From: Agrypnia vestita
Taxonomy: Eukaryota > Arthropoda > Insecta > Trichoptera > Phryganeidae
DNA: 64,000 nt
Reading direction: 5' to 3'
Assembly (NCBI GenBank): GCA_016648135.1
Contig: JADDOH010004248.1
Span: 62,001-126,000 of the forward strand
Part shown: positions 56,465 to 64,000 of the stretch, piece after piece
Position numbering within the stretch: position 1 is the stretch's first letter
Layout of the letters: each line of letters opens with the position of its first letter
The notes under the pieces: generated by a model
Database searches by the model: none
Seen by the model: only the letters and a program-made list of their open reading frames with translations
What the model was told of the DNA's origin: nothing
Made by a program: the position numbers and the translations under genes

Positions 56465-56660
56465 GATTTTTTTTTTGGGTCGCAATCCCAAGGATTGGTC
56501 CGCAACAAGCACTCGCCCTCTCCACTCCTCTCTGTCACCTGCCAGCCTCTTCATCTCTCGGTAGGTGCTACAGCGCACATCTCCGATAATCTGGTCTACG
56601 TAGCTTAATCTCGGGCGGCATCTACGATTGTTGCCTTCAACATTTCCCTCGACGATTGTA
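56465..56660 (-). pseudogene. LINE C-terminal fragment inserted in a MITE
   Basis: The minus strand reads EGNVEGNNRRCRPRLSYVDQ, IIGDVRCSTYREMKRLAGDR and EEWRGRVLVADQSLGLRPKK. This is a LINE C terminus with the RPRL...DQI...LA.DREEWR pattern. An A-rich tail follows on the minus strand (T run at 56467-56477). It sits inside a copy of the palindromic MITE that starts at 56411, which it interrupts. Confidence 0.75.
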
Positions 56661-57187
56661 TCAAAATTTGTTTTTTTTATGGATTATGAAAAATTTATTC
56701 CCATCAGTACAAGTCAAATAAAATTGCGGAAATTAAAAACGTATTTTTTTGCAATGTTTTGATCATTTTATTTGACTTGAATTGAAACGAATGAATTCTT
56801 AAAAATCGATTTATGTTATTTTATACATAAGTAGAAAAAATATATCTCCTGTATTTTTTTCTAGTGATGTACCGTATATATTATGATTATCTAATGAATG
56901 TACATCATTTGAAAAAATTAGTATGGTGTAGAGATGCTAGCGATAGTGTATTTTTATTTAACATTTTTATTATTTTAACAATAACTTAGACCGCCCTGAA
57001 ATAGTTGAAATGGATGTTTTCTAAAAATCCATATAAACTAGTTCTTACTAGAAAAATGTATACTCTACTTGAGTTTAAGTATACAATATTCTACTCGAGT
57101 TTTATCTAGAGTAGAGAGAAGGTATTAAACTAAGATAAAGTATTAAACTAACAACATTCAAGTGTAAAAATATGAGCTTAGGTGGAA

Positions 57188-57262
57188 TATGCATAAATTA
57201 TAATTTATGCATATTTTCCTAAAAATTTGCTATAATTTATGCATATTTTCCTAAAAATATGC
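57188..57262. repeat. palindrome and short tandem copy, ATGCATAAATTATAATTTATGCAT type
   Basis: ATATGCATAAATTATAATTT is the first part of a perfect 28-bp palindrome. TATAATTTATGCATATTTTC then repeats once about 40 bases on. Confidence 0.6.
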
Positions 57263-57389
57263 TAATACAAGTCTTAAGAATTTGTCGTAAACTGGAAAAA
57301 AATATATTTCTTAAATTAGTCAATATTACACTCCTGTATATTAACTAGTATTTTGGTAAATGTAAAATGATAACATGTAAAATGGATGA

Positions 57390-57650
57390 CACCGCGCGAT
57401 GGTAGCACTCCCGGCAAGAGAATTTAGCGGGATCGAGTACTATTATCTAATCATCATGCCATTTCTCCGTAAGGAAAAGCAGATAGGATATAACGCTAGA
57501 CTCTTCTGTCCTGATACACCACTTTTGGCCCATCTACTTTCGTGCATCTTCCCACGTATGTTCTTCGGTAGTTGAAGCTTTAAACAGAGCCATGTGGTTT
57601 ATCTGGTCATGCCAAGACTTTCGCGGAACCCCTTTTTTACCTTAATTTTC
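57390..57650 (-). pseudogene. decayed LINE C-terminal fragment
   Basis: The minus strand gives KKGVPRKSWHDQINHMALFK and ASTTEEHTWEDARK before a stop. This fits the G.PR.SW.DQI pattern of LINE C termini, but stops and shifts are frequent. The same MITE copy that holds the fragment at 56465-56660 resumes after it. Confidence 0.4.
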
Positions 57651-58329
57651 TTGCTCAAATGACAAAAAAAATACATATAATAATTTTATTTGACTTTTAT
57701 CAATTTTATTTTATTCTTCGATATAAATTACTTTCATGATTATCCAGCGTTTTTCGAAATGTAAGCCAGAAATATTGAAAAAAAATAGCAGCTTTGATGT
57801 CGCTTACCTCCGTAATTGTCGACATTTCACCCAAAGTGTAACACTTCCCCTAAGTTTTTGCTTCTAGCTACGAGACGTCGTGTGCATATAAAAAAGTGAG
57901 ACAAAATACAGTAATGTGTACCATTTTGGTGTCAAAAGTGTGACCGACGTACAAACGGTGCGAATTATTTTAATACTGACGTTAATAGTTTATGTTTACG
58001 AAAATGTCCTTACCTCGAAACATGTGAAGTCTCACAGTGAAGATTTGTTAGTCATCCTCAACGTTGCAAATAAAGGTAAAATTCACAATGTCATCTCGGA
58101 TGCATTAATTAAATACCCACTTAAATTAGGAAAAACGCCTTTTTGAAATCGAATAAAAAACGTCGACGGCATAAAATACAACCGGTAAAATCTAAAGGTA
58201 TTTGTTAACAATAGTAAGATTTGAATAATTCCAAAAAAGTGTTTTTTTCGTAAAATTCCCTGTCGGCCGGCCGCGGACCAACCCAACGCGAGAGCCGTAA
58301 ACTCTGTCCGCACGGCGGTGAAGCAAATT

Positions 58330-58510
58330 CAATATAAAGGATTGTAGTAAAAGTGGAAGATTGAAGGACGCAGAAGAAGAAAACAGCGGTCCTGACTTAG
58401 AAATATCCGAGGATGGACCGGGATAAGAAGAGTCGAGAAGCTACCGCGAGCTACTGGTGATCGGGGAGACCCGATCGGATACTTGAAGAAGAAGAAGAAG
58501 ACGTAAGAAT
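58330..58510 (+). pseudogene. decayed LINE C-terminal fragment with GAA tail
   Basis: The plus strand gives RRRKQRS, a stop, LRNIRGWTGIRRVEKL and DRGDP in the expected order, then (GAAGAA)n at 58483-58500. It is the same family as the minus-strand fragment at 51685-51885 but more degraded. Confidence 0.5.
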
Positions 58511-58539
58511 GTACACAATATTAAACTAATTAAGAGGTA

Positions 58540-59500
58540 TATAAAAGCAAAGGCAGCGGTTTCTCACTGAGGTGTTGCTGAGATAAATTTAAAAAACCCG
58601 TGACTTCTCAAGGAAATTTCTCCGGAAACTATGAAACTTTCATCTTATTGAAAATAAGTTTCCAAAAACAATTGTAATCTCAGTTTTTCCTTTTATGTGT
58701 GTATAAAATTATATTTAATTAAGATAAATTATAGAAGTCTCACAGAGATGCAGCTAATTATATGGAAAACGTGAATGGAAATATTTATAGGGTGGCCCAG
58801 GGCTTATGACCTGTATGAGCTGACTTAATTGATAACTTTACACAATGCAACATTCACCAATTTCACCGTAAGGGCATCCATACATTCTCAAATTTTTTAA
58901 AGTCGTTTACGAGTATATGTTCTAAATTAGTTTCATTCATATATTCGAATGGATTGTGCTAGATACATCCATAGTCCTTCCCTTGATATGGTATACAACG
59001 ATTTCGGAGTTGGTAATGATACCTTTAGATTTTTAAAGTGGAATATTATGCATTATTTGTAATGTATTAAATTATGATATTGTTCCGAATTATTTAACAT
59101 ATGCACTAGAACACGCCTGAAAATTATTATTTTCATTTTTTAAATTATTTTAACTATTAATTAATTGAATATGGATACTGCTGCTTTTGCTATTTACATA
59201 ATTTACATATTGCTTTTTTTCTGTATGATTTTTCAGCATAAAATCAACAGAAACTCTCAACTTTAGTATCAAACGGCCATTTTATCACGTGATTAGTTGA
59301 TATTACTGCCTTTGATTTTTACACTAAAATAAAATTGCTGTGTTCGCATTTAATAGTGATTTGGAAAGATCATTATGGAGGGTATACAGCTATATTTATT
59401 TTAAAATCTCGATTTCAGTACATTCTAAATTAGTCTTCAGTGACTCTTTTAAAGCATTTTTTTTTGGAAAAATTGTATTGCTGCCTCTGCCACAATGCCC
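58540..59500 (+). repeat. repeat W, copy split by a MITE
   Basis: The left half 58540-58714 includes CTCAAGGAAATTTCT. The right half 59155-59500 includes ACTGCTGCTTTTGCTATTTA, ATTTAATAGTGATTTGG and then CAGTACATTC. The family D MITE lies between. The end resembles the short repeats at 3230-3420, 15740-15930 and 53640-53760. Confidence 0.5.
58715..59150 (+). mobile_element. family D MITE inserted in repeat W
   Basis: TTATAGAAGTCTCACAGAGA, GGTGGCCCAGGGCTTATGAC, TGAGCTGACTTAATTGATAA and GGTAATGATACCTTTAG appear in order. It sits between two halves of repeat W (58540-58714 and 59155-59500), which is uninterrupted at 37590-38055. Confidence 0.62.
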
Positions 59501-59539
59501 TCAAATACGCCATGTTTTTATGTATTACAGAGGTCTTTT

Positions 59540-59765
59540 TGGTAATACGCCGCGGCGCTCGACTCCACATTTCGCCCCGCGCGGTCGGTCCATAGGAAAC
59601 AATTTAAAAAGTAAAAGGTCGAACGAGATCCAAATACAAAAAAGGGAGGGAAATAACGACGCGGTTTGTGTTTTCGCGGGCATTTTAGATAAGGACAGGA
59701 TAGGTGACAAAACGTTGGCGGCTCCCACCGGCAGGGCCGAAAGCGGGCCCCTTGAAACAATTATA
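59540..59765. other. GC-rich block
   Basis: CGCCGCGGCGCTCGACTCC and CCCCGCGCGGTCGGTCC; overlapping frames on both strands. No protein recognised. Confidence 0.35.
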
Positions 59766-60084
59766 AAAACCGGTTTCTACTTTATCATTTTTTAACATTA
59801 TTTATTATATCAATTGTGTTGTGTTTTGTTGTACAACTTTGTTTTTATTTTTCCCTCAGGGTAGTGACTATTATACAGAGACAGTTAATATAAAATTGTG
59901 CTCATTTTCATTTCATATATTTGGCTTTAACTTCACCATATTGTACCATATTGCACCATGTTGTACTGTACTATTGTATATTGTATACTATGGCATATTG
60001 TACCATGTCTCATTGTATTTCTTGATATATAATCTAATGATATATAATATATTTTTTATACACATTACTGCTTTGTATTTATAA

Positions 60085-60265
60085 TTTTTGTACTCATATT
60101 TTAATGCTTATACCTTCTACTACTTATTCATGTACTTTATATTTATATATTTTATATCTTACTGCTTATACCTGATATTGTTTTATATATCTACTTCTTT
60201 CTATATTATAATATTTTTATGTAAAAGTCTATAATGGGCGTAAACAAATAAATAAGTAAATTTCT
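60085..60265 (+). repeat. LINE 3' untranslated tail, also inside the 54-kb hAT
   Basis: The stretch CTGCTTATACCTGATATTGT to GGGCGTAAACAAATAAATAA matches about 55130-55310 inside the hAT element. Both end in (AAATA)n, as the 3' ends of non-LTR elements do. No coding part is attached. Confidence 0.55.
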
Positions 60266-60644
60266 TGTATTGTTATGCATTTATTTCTTTTTTAACTTAA
60301 TTGCATTCCATGCATGTGTAGTGTTATTGTCATCCTGTTTAATAATTCAGTAAATACGGTTTCCCCCTCCTCATCCTTGCACTTAGTAGCAGTTTTGTGT
60401 GGACGCCTCCCCGCACCGTTTGCACTCATATGTGTCTAAGTGGTGTGGGGAGGATGATCACTTTAGCATAAAAAATGCCGAATTGGGTGGCGAAAGTGTA
60501 GGGCCGATATGGGAGCTATTTCTCATAAAACGGCTCTGTGTATGTGGTGGGGTCCCTCTTTACTGTTGTATCAAAATACATTATCTATGTAACATTATCC
60601 GTCACTAATAATGATGACATATAAAAAGTGAATACTCAAATTAA

Positions 60645-60960
60645 GCTTGTTGGACAGAGTTACCAATGAAGATGTTATGGTTCGGATGAATATAGAAAAA
60701 GAAGTGATTAAAATAGTAAAAACTTCAACATCTCGGACTTGCGCTGAGACATCCAGAGAAGTAGGAGGTCTTGCGTCTCATAATATAGGGAAAGATTGCC
60801 GGAAGTCGGGGCTCTAGAAGAAGGAGAACATCTTGGCAGTAGTTTGGCCAGCCCACTGTAGAGCTATTTTAGGCCGCAGTAAATAGAGTGGTGATAACCA
60901 AAATGATGGCCAACACCCGAAGATATAAAAGAAGATAAAAAGCTGAATAAGTATATAATT
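60645..60960 (+). pseudogene. LINE C-terminal fragment, heavily shifted
   Basis: LLDRVTNEDVMVRMNIEKEV is followed by IKIVKTSTSRTC in one frame. Later pieces in other frames resemble the QGKR..GRR..SWL and A..R...ANMR parts of the same LINE type. The opening motif LLDRVTNE.V..RMN is distinctive for a common insect non-LTR polymerase. Confidence 0.68.
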
Positions 60961-61689
60961 CCAAAAAGTCAACTGCCCCGAAGAAAATTATTTCATTTAT
61001 GCATAAATCACATGTTAAAACAATGAACTGATCAATTTAAAACTGTATTCATATTCATAAATTCTTCTCCTCGAGCTGATAAATTTAAAATTGCATTTTA
61101 AGAAAGTATTTTTTTCTGGTGGGGTACCTGAGCATATTGATATAGATTAGATACGTATGATAATAAATCGTATTCTTATAAAAAATAATATGGGGTATCT
61201 CGTGAAAATAAATCGTAGATTCAGTTAATTAAATCGGAGGCTTTAATAAAAATTATTATCTAGGTATATTATCCCCATGTGAATACCAGACATAGTGCAG
61301 TAGCGTGCTATGTGGTTTATTTAATACACTACACTTAAATACTATTATAATCTAAATTTTCTGTGTTTTGATCTAATCGCCCAAAATAATTTTTCCTAAA
61401 AAATTAGTTACGAATTTTGGGTGCGTCTAACGGTGCGATGTGCCTTATTTTATGCAAAATACGGTATGTATGTAGTATACAAACACATATACCCTAATAA
61501 TAATAATTTAGAATGTCCGTCCGTCCGTAACTTCCTATCGAATAGTATATCTCATTCCGTTATTTGTTAATTAATTCTCGTTTGTTAAAATTGTTATTAA
61601 AAAAAAAGAAATCAAAACATTGTCTTTATACTTTTTTAATAAAATACTCTGATTTAAATTTTTTTCAGTTTAGTTAACTATCCGAATTT

Positions 61690-61893
61690 CGAGTGTCTGT
61701 CTGTTCTTAAGTACGTGACTCGCTGGAATTAGGCTGGAATTACAACAACAGCACTTATGATGACCGTATGATGACTGGCCGCTTATGAAGCCCGGGCACC
61801 CAAAAGACGTGTCAATCGGCGCGCGGTTCGTGTTACACACAAGAGTCGTTATTAATTATATATCGTGTTTTTTCACTGGTTAACGGCTAGTGA
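61690..61893 (+). repeat. Helitron-like repeat ending in CTAG, copy 2
   Basis: GGCTGGAATTACAACAACAG, GCCGCTTATGAAGCCCGGGC, GACGTGTCAATCGGCGCGCG and GTTAACGGCTAG parallel the copy at 11925-12178. Confidence 0.4.
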
Positions 61894-61904
61894 AAATTGA
61901 AAAT

Positions 61905-62210
61905 AATTAGTGCATCCATTACTTTATCGCATATGACATTGTTATTAATCATTAATCAAAATAAATAATTCTGTATGCAACAATGTCCGTCACTAACACT
62001 ACCAAATGGCACAAATAATGTTGAAGTTTATAAAATGAAGTTCAAAAAAGTATAATTCTCTATATAACAATGTCCGGTACTAACGCTACCAGATGGCTTA
62101 AATAATAATGAGCATAATTCTCTATTAAATAATGTCTCCACTGTAAAGGCGCTACGCTACTCTTGTTTTCAAAGCCTTAACTGGCGGCCGAAACATATAA
62201 TAAAAGTACC
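61905..62210 (+). repeat. dispersed repeat V, copy 3
   Basis: GTGCATCCATTACTTTATCG, CAACAATGTCCGTCACTAAC, ACGCTACCAGATGGCTTAAA, GGCGCTACGCTACTC, ACTGGCGGCCGAAACAT. It is uninterrupted and shows the empty site for the hAT at 54 kb. Confidence 0.55.
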
Positions 62211-62522
62211 GGGTGGTATTAAATAAATTATTTATTTATTTAGCAATATTATTTTATCTTTAACGAAAAATATCCGAATGCGGCCCTGGCCGAGGTGGAT
62301 GTATAATACAGGTAAGTAGGTAGTTACAGTGTCCTTTGTGAGTTAAGGCGGCTTGTATAATCCTGTAAAAGGATAATATTTAATTAATCCAGACAGCTAG
62401 AGGGGGCGGTCACTTGATTGGCGGCTGTAGGCATCATCACAATACACCTTTATCAAACACTCTCCATTGTAGGGGATCAAGTCCAAAAATAATTCCAATT
62501 TTTAATATATTATTTTATAATA

Positions 62523-63808
62523 TTAGGTCCTTACATATGAAATTGGCGTTTTGCAGTACTGGCAAATTTGATCTCAAATATCTTCTCTTTGGTTGGGAAT
62601 TCCAAATCCAAATTTATACAGCTATTTACTCATGTATTTGTGTTTTGAAAATTATAATTCATTTGTTTTTTCCTCAATTGTTTTTTTCTTTGCGTCACTC
62701 AGTTTACAAAATGAAAAACTTGAAATATCGCGTTGTTTACGAGTACGAGTTCCACAGTGGCACCAGTGCTGCAGAAATGGCTCGAAGGATTAATGATGTG
62801 TATGGCGACGGTGCCGCAAAAGAAAACACAGTGCGTTTTTGATTCCAACGTTTTCGTTCTGGAAATTTCGACCTGCAGAACAAGCCCCGTGGACGGCCGG
62901 AGACCAAAGTTGATAATGAAGAATTGAAGGCTATTGTGGAAGCGGATCCATCGCAAACCACATCCGAGTTAGCTGCAGGCTGCGGTGTTAGTGATAAAAC
63001 TGTTTTAATCCACTTGAAGCAAATTGGTAGGGTGAAAAAGCTTGAAAGGTGGGTACCTCACGAATTGAGTGAAGCAAATCAACAAACGCGCGTTGACTGC
63101 TGGGTTGCATTACTCAACCGGCACAATAATGAAGGGATTTTAAATCGAATCATTACCTGTGATGAAAAGTGGATCCTGTACGATAATCGAAAGCGCTCAT
63201 CGCAATGGCTGAACCATGCCGAACCAGCCAAACCATGCCCCAAGAGAAAATTGACTCCAAAAAAGTTACTTGTGAGCGTTTGGTGGACTAGTGCTGGTGT
63301 CGTTCACTACAGCTTTCTTAAATCTGGCCAGACGATTACGGCAGATGTCTATTGTCAGCAACTGCAAACCATGATGGAAAAGCTAGCTGCTAAATAACCG
63401 AGGCTGGTTAATCGCTCTCGGCCACTGCTGCTTCATGATAACGCTAGACCACACACTGCACAACAGACGGCTACCAAATTAGAGGAGCTTCAATTGGAAT
63501 GTCTAAGACATCCAACGTACTCTCCGGACCTTGCCCCAACAGATTACCATTTTTTTCGAAATTTGGATAACTTCTTGCAAAGGAAAAAATTCAACTCCGA
63601 TGGGGCAGTCCAAACCGCCTTCAAAGATTTTATTGATTCCCGTCCGAATGGTTTTTTTAGTAAAGGGATCGATCAACTACCTATGAGATGGCAAAAGTGC
63701 GTAGATAGCAATGGTACATACTTTTATTAAATAAATATATTATAATAAAAAAAAAACGGCTTTATGTTCCTCCCATACTAAACGCCAATTTCATATGTAA
63801 GGACCTAA
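62523..63808 (+). mobile_element. mariner transposon, D34D type, with perfect TIRs
   Basis: The element has perfect 29-bp terminal inverted repeats at 62523-62551 and 63780-63808, beginning TTAGGTCCTTACATATGAAA. TA dinucleotides flank it at 62521-62522 and 63809-63810, which fits the TA target duplication of Tc1/mariner elements. Its length is 1286 bp, usual for a full mariner. It contains one transposase frame (62711-63730) broken by two stop codons. The perfect ends suggest fairly recent insertion, but the stops mean this copy could move only with enzyme supplied by another copy. I did not assign a mariner subfamily. Confidence 0.96.
62711..63730 (+). pseudogene. mariner transposase with two in-frame stops
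   Basis: This is the cut-and-paste transposase of the surrounding mariner, a nuclear DNA-binding nuclease in functional relatives. The frame runs 340 codons from ATG 62711 (MKNLKYRVV) to TAA 63730, close to the usual mariner length of about 345 residues. An N-terminal helix-turn-helix region (LIHLKQIGRV) is followed by the family signature WVPHEL. The catalytic aspartates are visible in TCDEKW, HDNARPH and YSPDLAPTDYH; exactly 34 residues separate the second and third, so it is D34D. A TGA at 62840-62842 interrupts the N-terminal DNA-binding part and a TAA at 63395-63397 lies just before HDNARPH. No frameshift is seen: all three open pieces share one frame. It is therefore a recent nonsense-mutated copy. 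Confidence 0.95.
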
Positions 63809-63810
63809 TA

Positions 63811-64000
63811 TTAAACAAAATTTTATTTTGAGCTTAAACGGCCATTGATTATCTTAATATATATTTCCATTTTGTGTATTTTAATATATTTTTGATATAA
63901 AAATAATGTAGGCATTCAATGCATATTTTCAAGAGATTCTAAAACGATTAGAACTGTAAATAATCGAGTACATTTCTGAGACAGTCTGGACGTTTTAAAT
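63811..64000. other. AT-rich flank of the mariner, nothing recognised
   Basis: Ordinary AT-rich sequence to the end of the window. Confidence 0.5.

Larger units (their letters stand above)
56411..57815. mobile_element. palindromic MITE, family P, broken copy
   Basis: ATACATAGTGTAACAGAGTT begins a family P arm that stops at 56465, where a LINE end is inserted. The arm resumes near 56665 (CAAAATTTGTTTTTTTTATG). A last piece with TTGATGTCGCTTACCTCCG lies at 57795-57815 after a second LINE-like insert. Nesting order: MITE first, then the LINE fragments. Confidence 0.6.

Noticed and set aside
59340..59795. 151-codon plus-strand frame
   Set aside because: It crosses repeat W and a GC-rich block; no domain, and overlapping minus frames are just as open.
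62414..62710. Upstream extension of the mariner transposase frame to 62414
   Set aside because: It crosses the left TIR and its flank; the family start is ATG 62711.

Overview
This window reads as AT-rich, repeat-rich intergenic DNA of an arthropod, most likely an insect. The basis is an interstitial tract of the insect telomere repeat TTAGG (5995-6038), a mariner with perfect ends, several non-LTR retrotransposon tails ending in (AAATA)n, tRNA-derived SINEs, Penelope-like GIY-YIG fragments and many palindromic MITEs. The order cannot be fixed from sequence alone. No complete host gene is visible. The best host-gene candidate is one first coding exon on the minus strand (3565-3436) with a signal-peptide-like start and a good splice donor. 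A TATA + TCAGT core promoter at 38965-39000 is the best regulatory candidate.

Layout. 1-6 kb: a palindromic MITE, a TIR element, a SINE, a Penelope-like terminal repeat, the candidate exon and its minisatellite, a GC-rich block followed by a MITE of the ACTCCCTTT family, and the telomere-like tract. 7-10 kb: two degenerate tandem arrays and a palindromic MITE. 11-18 kb: MITEs, SINEs, a short hAT MITE with 32-bp TIRs, and a CpG-rich block. 18-27 kb: Penelope-like palindromes, two GIY-YIG endonuclease fragments (23764-23943 plus; 26238-26657 minus), a TIR element carrying a mini-ORF, and an RTE-type LINE end. 28-33 kb: a broken LINE, a 1.46-kb near-perfect inverted-repeat element with a MADF-like exon in each arm, a GC-rich block with a MITE, and a MITE interrupted by a nested 600-bp hAT derivative. 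33-46 kb: mostly featureless AT-rich DNA with a Penelope-like palindrome beside a large (ATAAA)n microsatellite, MITEs, a 39-bp minisatellite and LINE ends. 47-53 kb: MITEs, a SINE joined to a LINE end, a LINE with an inverted 5' stub, and another palindrome. 54-64 kb: a 1325-bp hAT element with a perfect 8-bp target duplication, more LINE ends, nested MITEs and a mariner with a two-stop transposase.

The main unifying observation is a small RNA-like motif of the form yTGAnnA, usually one base, a hairpin stem with changing but still paired bases, then GAAA(C). It occurs at about nine sites. Several lie in palindromes or beside Penelope-like coding fragments. It resembles the core and stem II of the hammerhead ribozymes known from Penelope-like elements, although I could not find a convincing stem I. 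The second is the inverted-repeat element at 28854-30310. Its arms carry dense GCATGC-type subterminal repeats and divergent copies of the same short coding exon.

Everything coding here, apart from the candidate exon, is a transposon remnant. The genes do not form an operon or pathway. The logic of the region is repeated insertion, nesting and decay.
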